Below, piece by piece: positions 37,662 through 49,388 of a stretch of DNA of 64,000 nt. A program made the translations under genes and the position numbers. How positions within the stretch are numbered: position 1 is the stretch's first letter; each line of letters begins with the position of its first letter. Origin of the DNA: Plotosus lineatus (taxonomy: Eukaryota > Chordata > Actinopteri > Siluriformes > Plotosidae); the NCBI GenBank assembly GCA_024760905.1, contig CM045745.1, positions 18,876,282 through 18,940,281 of the forward strand, written 5' to 3'. The notes under the pieces are model-generated. The model did no database searches, was not told the DNA's origin, and saw only the letters and a list, made by a program, of their open reading frames with translations.

Positions 37662-37799
37662 TAAACTCACTTTTACAGGCAGGGCAGTGAATGCCTTATT
37701 TTACCGTTACAGAGACTGTAAACTGTAAACTGAAAGTTTGATTTACAATTTTGCTCCCAGTACACATGGACAGTTATTAGATGTAAGATCAAAAACACG

Positions 37800-40330
37800 G
37801 GGGCATATATACTTTTGCCAAAATACAAAATGCAAACCGTAAAGACAAATCTCATACCGGATCGGTCGAGGCCCGGGTTAACAACGACCGCCATCAGTGC
37901 TGTTAACCAACAGGGTGCTGGTGGAAATTGGACTACTTTTGGTCGAAGAAGGAGAGGTCGAAGAAGGAGAGGAGGGAGGCGTGTCCGTAAGCAGAGAGAG
38001 AAGAGGAAAAGCATGAGTTTAGGACTGAGAGTAGGGACTTTGAATGTTGGAACTATGGCAGGAAAAGGTAGAGAGCTGGCTGACATGATGCAGAGGAGGA
38101 TGGTGGACATACTCTGTGTTCAGGAGACCAGGTGGAAAGGTAGCAAGGCTAGAAGCATAGGAGCTGGGTTTAAGGTGTTTTTCATGGTGTGGATGGGAAG
38201 AGAAATGGAGTAGAAGCATCTTGAAGGAGGGGTTGGGCATGAATGTTCCAGAAGTAAAAAGAATGTCAGACAGAGTGATGAGTCTCAAGTTAGAAATTGA
38301 AGGTGTGATGCTCAATGTTGTTCGTGCTTATGCCCCACAGGCAGGATGTGAGCTAGAAGAGAAGGAGAGATTCTGGAGTGAGTTAGATGAAGTGATGCAG
38401 GGTACTCCCAGAGGTGAAAGAGTGGTCATTGGTGCAGACTTCAACGGACATGTTGGTGCAGGCAACAGATTGGACCAGGAATTGATGGGCAGGTTTGGTA
38501 TCCAGGACAGGAACACAGAAGGACAGATTTTGCAAAAAGGATGGAAATGGCTGTGGTGAATACTTTCTTCCAGAAGAGACAGGAGCATGGGGTGACTTAT
38601 AAAAGTGGAGGTAGGAGCACACCGGTAGACTATATCTTGTGTTGTCGATGTAATTTGAAGGAAGTCAGTAACTGCAAAGTAGTAGTGGGTGAGAGTTTTG
38701 CCAAACAGCATAGGATGGTGGTGTGCAGGATGATGCTGATGGTAAGAAAGGTGAAGAAGGCAAAGGCAGGGCAGAAGACAAAGTGGTGGAAGCTGAAAAA
38801 GGAAGAGTGTCGTGTGTCTTCAAGGAGGAGTTGAAACAGGCTTTGGATGGTCAGGAAGTGCTTCCAGATGACTGGACAACTACAGTTAATGTGATCAGGG
38901 AGACAGGTAGGAGAGTACTTGGCGTGTCCTCTGGAAGGACAGTAGATAAGGAGACTTGGTGGTGGAATGAGGAAGTCTAGGAGTGTGTCCAAAAGAAGCA
39001 GTTACCTAAGAAGAAATGGGACATAAAGAGGACCCAAGAGAGAAAACAGGAGTACAGGGAGACACAGCGTAAGGCAAAGATAGCGGTGTCAAAGACCAAA
39101 CAGAGGGCGTATAATGACTTGTATGCTAGGTTGGACAGTAAAGAGGGAGAAAATTATTTATACAGGTTGGCACAGCAGAGAAATAAAGATGGGAAGGACA
39201 TGCAGCAAGTTAGAGTGATTAAGGACAGAGTGGGAAACGTGTTGACTGATGACACAAGTGTGCTAAGGGTCTAGGAGAGGTAGCAGGAGATTTTCTGACA
39301 AGAACATTCAACAAGGTCTTAGAGAGTGAGAGGATGCCGGAGGAATGGAGGAGAAGTGTGCTTGTGCCCATTTTTAAGAACAAAGGAGATGTGCAGAGTT
39401 GTAGCAATGACAGAGGGATAAAGTTGATGAGCCATACGATGAAGTTATGGGAAACAATAGTGGAAGCTAGACTAAGGGCAGAGGTCAGCATTTGTGAACA
39501 ACAGTTTGGTTTCATGCCAAGAAAGAGCACCACAGACGCAGTGTTTGCTTTGAGGATGTTAATAGAGAAGTACAGAGAAGGTCAGAAGGAGCTGCATTGT
39601 GCCTTTGTGGATCTGGAGAAAGCATAGGACAGAGTTCCGAGAGAGGAACTGTGGTGTTGCATGAGGAAGTCTGGAGTGGCAGAGAAGTATGTTAGAGTGG
39701 TGCAGGACATGTATGAGTGATGTAAGACAGTGGTGAGGTGTGCTGTTGGTGTGACAGAAGAGTCCAAGGTGGAGGTGGGACTGCATCAAGGGTCAGCTCT
39801 GAGCCCCTTCTTGTTCGCTATGGTGATGGACAGGCTGACAGATGAGGTTAGACAAGAATCTCCATGGACTATGATGTTTTCGGACAACATTGAGACCTGT
39901 AGTGAGAGCAGGCAACAAGTACTGGAAAATCTAGAGAGGTGGAGGTATGCCCTGGAAAGGAGAGGAATGAAGGTTAGTAAAACAGAATACATGTGTGTGA
40001 ACGAAAAGGACCCAAGAGGAACGGTGAAGTTACAGGGAGCAGAGATAAGGAAGGTGGAGGATTTTAAGTACTTAGGCTCAACAATCCAGAGCAATGGAGA
40101 GTGTGGAAAAGAGGTGAAGAAGCATGTGCAGGCAGGTTGGAATGGTTGGAGAAAAGTGTCTGGTGTGATGTGTGATAAGAGGTAAAGAGGAACGGTGAGG
40201 TTCCAGGGAGCAGAGATAAAGAAGGTGGAGGATTGTAAGTACTTCGGCTCAACAATCCAGAGCAATGGAGAGTGTGGAAAAGAGGTGAAGAGGAGGGTAT
40301 CGGCAAGAATGAAAGAAGAGGTGAAGAAGA
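37800..40330 (+). pseudogene. LINE-X: APE-type non-LTR retrotransposon, inactive
   Basis: The 5' UTR begins near 37855 (GGATCGGTCGAGGCCCGGGT). The endonuclease part has LRVGTLNVGTMAGKGRELAD, ILCVQETRWKG (catalytic Glu), YAPQAGCELEE and IGADFNGHVG. Then come SGGRSTPVDYIL and QHRMVVCRM. The RT part has RRSVLVPIFKNKGDVQSC, LHCAFVDLEKA followed by a stop, EVGLHQGSALSPFLFAMVMD and a ruined active site, FSDN in place of FADD (about 39880). Several stops and a deletion near 39280 make it inactive. It ends abruptly in a (TA)n run at 40331. The clade is probably RTE-like but is not proven. Confidence 0.83.
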
Positions 40331-40350
40331 TATATATATATATATATATT
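40331..40350. repeat. Short (TA)n run at the LINE-X break
   Basis: The LINE-X reading frame (VKKIY) passes straight into this repeat and homology ends here. Confidence 0.8.
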
Positions 40351-40877
40351 TTAACCCCCAAAGAAAATCACACTGTAGAGTTTAACGTTTGGCGCAAAAG
40401 CAATTTGATTCAGCTAGGTCACAGTGATGACGAGTGCGTGTGATTTAGGCATATTTTACGTAATTAGCTTCATTCAGATTTGTAAAAACAATAAAAGGAT
40501 AAGCTCGTAGATTGTTTCTGAGAGTAAAAACTCATCAGCAGGGTAATTCCTCTACTTGGCATCTTAATGCAAGAAGCCAAATGCATAAACAAGAGGCATA
40601 GACTGTGGAAATCCACAGCCATAATAACTAGAATGAATGTTACAGCATTTAAACCTCACAGTGAAGTTAATAAGATCAACAACATAAGTCTAAAAGTTAA
40701 ATTAAGTCAGTATTTATTAATGGGAAGTTCATTGTACTCAGATGTGTTTTAAAATGTGATGAAAATGAAGTTTTGTTGGGGCGCTATTCAGATTATTTAA
40801 AACTTCAATGTTTAGTCTGGCTTTAGCTGTTGAATGTACAGTGAAATTATCTCAATGCTTTAAGTTAAAACATTAAT
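40351..40877. other. Unassigned sequence
   Basis: AT-rich, with no recognised feature. Confidence 0.4.
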
Positions 40878-41215
40878 TTTCTCAGCCGTTTAATCCAACG
40901 AAGGACACAGGGATGCTGTTGACCACTGCAGCCGACTCTGGGCAAAGACGAGGTACTCTCTAAACAATTCGCCAAGCCATTGCAGGGCAAACACACATAC
41001 AATTCACACTCATTCTCACACCTAGGGGCATTTTGGAACCGCCAATCACCTTATTGTGCATGTTTTTAAATTCTGGGATGAAAGCAGAGTACCCAGAGGA
41101 AACCCATCCAAGAGAGAACACACAAACTCAGTACAGAAATGCTCCAAACTCAGGAATTGTACTAGGGCCTTTTTTTGCTCTGAGGCAAATGCTAACCACT
41201 GCGCCAGCATGCCGC
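40878..41215 (-). repeat. SINE-2 with tail A
   Basis: The minus strand shows GGCGGCATGCTGGCGCAGTG (head), a diverged body, and tail A at the left end. Here SINE-2 carries the same tail that SINE-1 uses. Confidence 0.78.
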
Positions 41216-41761
41216 CTTGAGAGACAAACATGCGAACTGCTGTGCCAACATGTCACCAAGTCAAAGACAAGTCTCAATAAAATTGATGCATACAATGATA
41301 TGTAAACGAGAAGATGATAACAATCTATTTGGAGGATAATATATTGCTTCATGATTGAACCTAGACCTAATAATAAGTTAATGATTGCAAATTGTTTAAA
41401 TGTAATAACATGAATCCCAAAATTCATTGTTCAGCAGTTTATAAAACATCACTTGATTAATTTAGTCTATTTTTGTAAGTCAACAGTTAAATGTTCAATA
41501 TGCCGGATTTTTACTGGCATCTAGAAGTGATGATGCATATTGGAACGAACTAAATGTTCATCTCTTATTCATCCTTCTCCAAGCATGCATAAAACGGCAT
41601 GAAGGCCATCATATGCCCATGATATATTTCCAGGACGTTTTCTGGATGACCAAGACCAAATATGCAGTACATTTTAAAATTTACGAGAACCCATTAAACA
41701 CAGAAGCCAAATTTATGTATATTTTGGACTGGATATTTTCCTTAACACTCAAGACACTTAC
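41216..41761. other. Unassigned sequence
   Basis: No gene recognised. Confidence 0.4.
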
Positions 41762-41795
41762 ATGAGGTTGGTACTGCCAGGCAGAAGTCCATACT
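41762..41795 (+). repeat. Tiny LINE-X 3' fragment
   Basis: ATGAGGTTGGTACTGCCAGG and the following CAGAAG closely match LINE-X at 43120-43146 (GAGGTTGGAACTACCAGGCA). It is too short to be certain. Confidence 0.45.
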
Positions 41796-41859
41796 GTATT
41801 TCTGTTTTTTTTTCCTTTCTGCAATCCTGCTCATCACCTCTTCACCAGTATGTGAATGA

Positions 41860-41888
<29 letters not shown>

Positions 41889-41890
<2 letters not shown>

Positions 41891-42623
41891 GTGGTGCCTC
41901 ACCTTACGAAAGTAATCCGTTCCAGAGCCTTTATCGTAACCTGCATTTTTTCGTAAATTAAACTGCATTTTACATGTGTGATTTGTTCCAAGGCATCTAA
42001 TACTACCCTTTAAACCCTTTAAATATAATAAAAGCATACCTTTTAAGACCTCCTTTTGCTTCAATATCGTCATGATGGTAGACGGGTTTGGCCATATTCC
42101 TTTGTGATATCACGCGAGCCCGTTTCTTCTTCTCACTCGCACTGGAAATCATACTGACTGTGGTATCTCACTTTATGAAAGCCTCACCAAATGAAAAATT
42201 CAGGTTACAAAAAGCATTTTTCTTAAAATTTTTGTCTCAGGATACAAAACAAGTTCAAGTTACAAAAGCGCCATCTTAAAAGTTCAAACACGCCATTCAA
42301 ACATTAAAATGCGCCATTCAAACATTCAAACAATGCGCGAGCTGCTCTCCCATCAATGACGTTCAAACATTCCGCCCCAATGGCCTCTCATTGGCTAACA
42401 ACTGAGCTGTCATTCATGTCGCCTTTACTCAAGTGCCATTTTTGACAGGTCCACCTGACACCATCTTGGATAGGGATCCCATTGCCTATTATAGAGCTGA
42501 ATCCACCATGATGCTTTTCATGTAAAGGACAGAGTTACTGTTGTTTTATCCTTTATTTCTTGACTCAGGTTTTTAACCTTCCATAAACATTTGTAAGATT
42601 ATAACTGCTAAGAAGACATGGTC

Positions 42624-42696
<73 letters not shown>

Positions 42697-42930
42697 GATT
42701 TCTGGTGTGATTGAGAAGAAGAAACAGGCTCAAGTGATATCACAAAGGAATATGGCCAAACCCGTCTACCATCATTACGATATTGAAGAAAAAGTAGGTC
42801 TTAAAAGGTATTGGGAGCCTTGGAACGAATCACGCGTTTTACATGTAAAATGCGGTTCAACTTACGAAAAATGCGGGTTACGAAAAAAGCTCTGGAATGG
42901 ATTAATTTCATAAGATGAGGTACCACTCTG
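41889..42930. mobile_element. Large palindromic DNA transposon (fold-back type)
   Basis: The left arm 41889-42165 (CAGTGGTGCCTCACCTTACG) is the inverted copy of the right arm 42698-42930 (minus strand CAGAGTGGTACCTCATCTTA). Both arms contain GATGGTAGACGGGTTTGGCC on their respective strands. The left arm has a 40-bp insertion. The interior has CACTTTATGAAAGCCTCACC, a 24-bp CGCCATTCAAACATT tandem and a (CA)n run at 42628-42692. No transposase was seen. Confidence 0.8.
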
Positions 42931-43310
<380 letters not shown>

Positions 43311-43344
43311 CAAGACACTGACAAGTGATATCACACTAATAAGA

Positions 43345-43480
43345 ACATATTTGCCTTGCAAGGGTCTGGTGAGCTGTTTAGGGTGTATACTGCCTTTGCC
43401 CAATGTAGGCTGAGATAAGCGCCATCTTCCCCACCAACCTAACAGGAGTAAGTAGTTCATCAAATGAGTGAGTGAATGAG
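43345..43480 (+). repeat. SINE tail-A fragment
   Basis: GGTCTGGTGAGCTGTTTAGG to AACAGGAGTAAGTAGTTCAT, ending in GAGT repeats. A worn tail A. Confidence 0.6.
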
Positions 43481-44115
43481 TTAAAACATATGTTATGAAC
43501 ACTATAATTCATTCTATTTAAAATTTCTATCACTACATCTCCCTAAATCCTACATAGTGAGTTTAAAAGTAATGTAATTATAATGCCTTTAAAGACTAAA
43601 GATTTTGAATAGATTCTCGCGAGGAAGCTCTAAATAAAAGGCATGAAATTACAACATGTACTAGGTAATAATAAGTCCCTACTTTTAATTTGCTATTTAG
43701 AGTTGCTGAATTAAAAAAAAAATAAAATAAAATAAAAATAATAATAATGGCAGTGCTTTAGTTAAATAAATGTGCAATTCTTTTAAAACACTCTCAGGAG
43801 GTCAAAAGAAGAATGCAGTATCGAATGTGAGTGTATTAAAGCACAAAATATAAATTACAGCATGTGGTTACGTCAGACAGTACTGCTGGATTTAATACTG
43901 CTCCACCCTCGAGCTGATCGGGAAAATAATGAGCTTAAGTTCATGTGTAACTGGGTTTTTTGTTTTGTTTTGTTTTGTTTTTTTATTTATTAAAAAAAGA
44001 CCATCTTTCAACATAAGTACTGCAGAATTATCTTTGATTCTGAGATTTTTAATTTTTATTTTTACACAAATAACCTATGAAACTAAAAATCAAAATAATT
44101 ATAATTAACTAATTA
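43481..44115. other. Unassigned AT-rich sequence
   Basis: No recognised feature. Confidence 0.4.
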
Positions 44116-44123
44116 GCTTTCAA

Positions 44124-44465
44124 CATCATTTTCTGTAACTGCTTAATCCTAATTAGGATCACGAGGAGGCTGGCGCTCATCCCAGCTGACTTTGGGCGAG
44201 GGCAGAGTACACCCTGGACAGCTCGCCAGGCCATCGCAGGGCGGAAGCAAGCTAAATGCTTTGCAGCTACTCTTGTCGAAAGTCAGCAATGGTTCTTTTA
44301 CATGAACTTCACACCATAGACAGTGAGAGACATGGCCGGCCTTTGATAACCCAGTTAGCTGCACTGGGGGGGGGGACAGTGACAACCTTGTGGAGAGTGA
44401 GACTTGAACCCCCAACCTTAGGATCAGTGATCCAGTGCCCTTTACGACTAGGCCACCACTGCCCT
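44124..44465 (-). repeat. SINE-1 with tail A
   Basis: A complete minus-strand copy with a probable target duplication GCTTTCAA at 44116-44123 and 44466-44473. Confidence 0.88.
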
Positions 44466-44473
44466 GCTTTCAA

Positions 44474-45006
44474 ACTTCATGAGACAAATAAAAATTGTCT
44501 TTATTTACATCACTTCAACAAATGTAACTTTGTGAATACTTCCTTCAGATCAATTAATGCTATAACAGAAATCCACAATACGTGAATAACATATGAAAAA
44601 TAAAATTGCTAGACTTTCCACCATATGAAAATGGAAACCCTTAGAGGCAATTAGGGACAGTGAATGTAAAACATTTCTCATCTCAGTCTTGTCCAATTTG
44701 GATCCAAGAAACAGAAATCTAATGCAGTGTAATTACGGAAATGCACTCTTTCCCTCGCTCTCATCATTTAAAAACGGTTCCACTGTAGATAAATTTGTGT
44801 GCAGTAATAGGCAGATTTTCCAAGAACAACTCATGCTAGAGGAAAGCTACGATGCATTGTGTAAAATTTGTAGTCCACTGCACATCAGTATAATAGACAT
44901 ATTTTACAAAGAGCAGAAAAAGTAGGCTAGAAATGTACCTATGAAAAACTCAAGATTTTTAATTACAGTATGTTAGAGTATATACTTTATTTAGCTTTTA
45001 TAAGTT
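44474..45006. other. Unassigned sequence
   Basis: A 78-codon frame at 44689-44925 has no recognisable domain. Nothing else is seen. Confidence 0.4.
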
Positions 45007-45235
45007 GCATTGACCCCCAATACAGCTAACTTTTTATCAAAGGCTATGGTGAGACGCATCTAAAAGAGCCATTGATGACTTTCGTCAAGCATAGGCTCCA
45101 TGGCTGTCAACATGTTTTTGCCTTATAATGGCCTGGTGAGCTGTGTAGGATGTACTCTGCCTATGCCCAGAGTTGGCTGAGTTGGGTGCCAGCCTCGTTG
45201 CAGCCCTACTAAGGAATATACAGGTCAGAAAAAAG
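45007..45235 (+). repeat. SINE-1 with tail A, head missing
   Basis: Starts in the body (CAGCTAACTTTTTATCAAAG), with a diverged tail A (GAGTTGGCTGAGTTGGGTGC). Confidence 0.7.
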
Positions 45236-45277
45236 AAAGTTGCATTCAGCAAATACAGCTGGTAAAATGTTTTTTGC

Positions 45278-45278
<1 letters not shown>

Positions 45279-45347
<69 letters not shown>
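45279..45347. repeat. (GT)n microsatellite
   Basis: About 34 GT units immediately before the Tc1-B remnant, which begins just after it. Confidence 0.95.
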
Positions 45348-45349
<2 letters not shown>

Positions 45350-45363
45350 GTTTGTGTTCTCAT

Positions 45364-45650
45364 TAGACAGATGAGTCTAAAGTTGAATTATTTGGAAACT
45401 CAGAACAGAAGACATGTTTGGCAGAAACCAAATACAGCATTCCAGGGAAAGAACCCCATACCAACTGTGAAGCATGGAGGTTGAAGTGTTCTGGTTTTGG
45501 GATGCTTTGAAGCAGCAGGACCTTGCCAGAGTAACCATCATAGAATCCACCATGAATTCTATTGAGTATCAGAGGGTGTTGAAGAACATCTGAAACCATC
45601 TGTTAAAAAAAAAAAAGTAATAATAAATACATAAATAAATAAATAAAAAC

Positions 45651-45728
<78 letters not shown>

Positions 45729-46262
45729 CCTGAAACAGAACTGGACACTGCAACATGACAATGACCCAAAACATACCAGTAAATCCACCAAGCATTTGGC
45801 TGGAAAACTAAGAAATGGAGCATAGTCCTGGAACAGCCCAGTCAAAGCCCAGATCTTAATCCCACTGAGATGCTGTAGGGTGACTTGAAACAGGCTGTGC
45901 ATGCAAGAAACAACTCAAGCATTTCAAAGCTGAAAAAATTCTGGGCAAACTTTCCTCAGATCGATGTCAGAGACTGGTATATAACTACACAAAGTGTCTC
46001 ACTGAAGTAATTTCAGCCAAAGGGAGTAACACTAGTTATTAGGGGGAAGAGTGTCCTAATTTTTCCTCCATTGAAATACGCATTGTTGTTCATATCTTTT
46101 GTTTGATAAGCAAAAACATGCTAATTTTGTTGCCTAATTACAATTAAATCACTGTCTTTTCCAGGAATAAGTAAAAACAAGATTGGACATTGTTCCATGA
46201 ACAGTTCTTAATAAATGGTTGACTATTTAATGGGGTGTCCTAATTTTTTCACATGACTGCAT
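45364..46262 (+). mobile_element. Tc1-B transposon, 5'-truncated, with a (TAA)n expansion inside
   Basis: A different Tc1/mariner family. The reading begins TDESKVELFGNSEQKTC (first catalytic Asp). After the (AAT)n tract at 45650-45726 it resumes with LQHDNDPKHTSKSTKHL (second Asp) and the DNA for PSQSPDLNPTEMLW-like residues (Glu). Stops and frameshifts abound. The right end TGGGGTGTCCTAATTTTTTC then ACATGACTG is a recognised fish Tc1 terminal repeat. The 5' half and left repeat are missing. Confidence 0.85.
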
Positions 46263-49190
46263 ATTTTAACCTAAAATAATCCGGAATTTTGTTAGTAAAC
46301 ATGCAATTGTTTTCCATAAAGCACGAGACAAATTTGAATGAAAATATGTCTGCCTTTGTCGCTAGGCTTGGGTCATGGTAGGATCTTTTTTGTCGTTGTT
46401 TTAAAATTGAACAATCTGAACTTAATCCAACACTAACAGGGTCAGTGTCATTTTAGCCCTTCCAAAGGCAAGTTTGACACCTCTGCTTACTGTACTTGAG
46501 TAATCCTGTTATTAATTATGTTTTGACTGATTTTTATTTTCATTTTAAGAAGATAAATGAAGTGATTAGACAAAACTTTTTTTTTTTTAAGTGTCTGTCT
46601 CAAGCACCGTTACCTCATGTTGTACTTACTGTCCCTGAAAGCTGATACAGAAAATTGAAGTTTAATAAATCAAACTTAAATTTGAATTTTGACATCTTAT
46701 TTACTTCCCATTATATTGAAATTATGGGAAATGATGCAATCAAATGACCTGCCAAGTTTAATGGCAATAGAACAAAGATAGCCGATTGGTTGCTCAGAAC
46801 TTTTGAAGGATGCTTTGTCAGAACAGTCTCAGAACCTTAAATGCATTTGTGTCCGTTTTTCTTCAGAGTGATTGATATAATCCAACAAACTTCAGTTGTT
46901 AATAACTTTGTCAGCTTTCAAGATATTTGAGCAAACTTGGTCTCATTGTAAAGCTGTAACTCACTTTCAGACACACTCAGTCTCATGTTGCCAGATCGGG
47001 TCACATATGCACTTGTCTTGAAACTTTTATCAAAGTTAAAGTAATGGACAATTCAGAATTTTAGAACTCTATAAATGTGCAAGACATATAGAGACATTGT
47101 TTGCATGCCAATTGCCTTAATAGCAAGCACAGTAGCAAAGGTGAGATAGGCGGATATATTGAAATTCAGCACCACTTCACCCAGCCCAGGAGAGGCCATC
47201 AAAAGATTAATGAGCTATTTGGTTAGAGTTCAGCCGTTTCTCATGCACAAGGTCCACATTAGTGATATAATTAATTTTACAACACTGGGGTGTTGTCACC
47301 CTGCCGAAACACAGCATGCAGCTATGATAAGCATTCACTAATTAATCGGCAAGAAACACGAATGACAAAGGGGCACGGTTCACCTTTTGACATTTAAATG
47401 CTTTAGACCAGAACAAGCCTTTGACCAGGCATCTTTCTAAGGATGAACTTTTAAGGTGCTGCCCGATATAGGTTGCTTTAATGTAGTATAAACCTTCAGC
47501 AAGATCCTACCAGGATGCTAGTGGACATTATTAAAGCCTGTGCTGATATATTCATCTCAGGAACTCAGGCTCTTCCAGATTCAGGTTAGACGATTCATAC
47601 CTAATGTTATATATTACACCACCTTAACATAACTTTATTATTCATTACGTATCATAAGGTTACCAAGTATAAGAGTTGACCGAGTGGTACGCATAAAAAG
47701 TATCGCACAGAAGATTGTGCATTTATGACTGCAGTTCACAGGTAAAAAAAAAAAAAGAAAAAAAAAAAGAAAAAACTGTCATCGAGGATGTGTGAATTTT
47801 GATTTTTCTGAACTTCATGCCAGTTTTAAGGCAGATGCATTATTAATGCCGCCAACTCAAGAGCAATTTCAAACACTGCATATTTGAAAAGATGAAATAA
47901 AATGAACTTGGTTAAATCCAGATCTTTTTTTTTTAGGAAGTGCTTGCGGGAAGATGCTGTACTTTCTCTCAGGAGAATGTGGGTATGTATGTGGGCATGT
48001 GTGTGTGTGTTTGTGTGATAAAACGACAGCAAGTTAAACGCAGTTGAAACTTTATGTGACATTGAGCATACCGCTTCAGTTATTGATGTTTTTGAGGTGG
48101 CAATGTCATATAAACAGGCATATAAATTTTGGAATACAAATTATGTATATAAACAGGAAAGAATGCAAATCTAAAAAATTATTAGGAAAATGTGTGGTAG
48201 CATTAGAGAAAAAGAGAAAGGCATATGATGATTCGAAATGTGCACTCTATTGACAAGAAATCTACTAGATTTTGAGAATATGTAATTATGTTATCATGTC
48301 TGGAAACTGACTAAAAATTATTCCATGTACTGGTGAAATTTGCTATTCCCCAAAATAAGTCAATTCATTTCAGCAAGCATAAAAACATAAAACATTCTTT
48401 CGGGGACCATGTAACCATGGAAAGGCATTTATGATTATTAAAAATAATAAGTCTTACAGTTAAGTGCATGAAATCCTTGTACTTAATATCACAAATTTCA
48501 TGTTACTGTGCTCCATAGATTTCTAGATTCTCCAGTGTATGAAGGGTAATGTAGTGTGTGTGTGTGTGTGTGTGTGTGTGGGGGGGACCAGAGTCAAAAA
48601 TGCAAATTGTCCCCCAGATGGTGATGGAAAACATCAACTCTTCAAGACCTAAAGCATATTTGTATTCTTTCTTAGAAAATACTGAACTACATTTGTTATG
48701 TAGATTATTGGGTCAGACTGGGACAAGTAAATGCTGCAACAAGCATTTAGATGCACATACATATGGCCAGACACTTCCCCACAGCCAAAGCACCACCACT
48801 CCACCCTCCATGCAGTCATACACACAGGGTAGTGCCAACACCTTGAGGCTTTGCCTAGGCAACAGATGGATATTGTCTGTGGGCAGATTAATGTGTTTCT
48901 TGGGCCCGCTTTTCCTGCAGGAAGGAGTGAGGTCGAGAATTGGCTATGTTCATCCATCCAGTCCTCTATCTACCCACCACAGGTGCTCCACGTGTTCAAA
49001 GCCGACCGTCATGATATACATGTACCATATCTTAGCGCTATTGTTACGTGTAATAAACAGTTATTAATCTGTCCGTACTAAATGAATACACTTCATTGAC
49101 AAATATAAATTCAACAGTTAACTAGTGCACAAATATGTGAAACACAAGAAGAGCTACTGAATTAATGATATTTACACTGATGATAATAAT
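46263..49190. other. Repeat-poor block
   Basis: Nearly 3 kb without recognised transposons apart from poly-T near 46580, A-rich tracts near 47745-47777 and a (GT)n/G run at 48554-48586. The part at 46600-47600 has balanced composition and AT-rich homeodomain-like motifs (ATTAATGAG, TAATTAATTT). It is a candidate for conserved non-coding DNA. No exon is recognised. The 169-codon frame at 48558 starts in the GT repeat and has no domain. Confidence 0.4.
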
Positions 49191-49196
49191 TATAAT

Positions 49197-49278
49197 AGAA
49201 GAAGAAGAAGAAGAAACAATATAGCAAATAATAGTAAGAAAAGCTATAAATAACATTAATAATAACAATAATAATAAC

Positions 49279-49333
<55 letters not shown>

Positions 49334-49334
49334 T
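49197..49334. repeat. GAA run and (TAA)n microsatellite
   Basis: (GAA)n at 49198-49216 and imperfect then perfect (AAT)n at 49256-49332. Confidence 0.93.
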
Positions 49335-49388
49335 GTTTTTTAATTAATTTCATTCATTTAATTGATTTCATTCGTTAAATTTTTCATT

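Noticed and set aside
48558..49067. 169-codon frame
   Set aside because: It starts in a GT repeat, has no recognisable domain and overlaps equally long frames in other phases.
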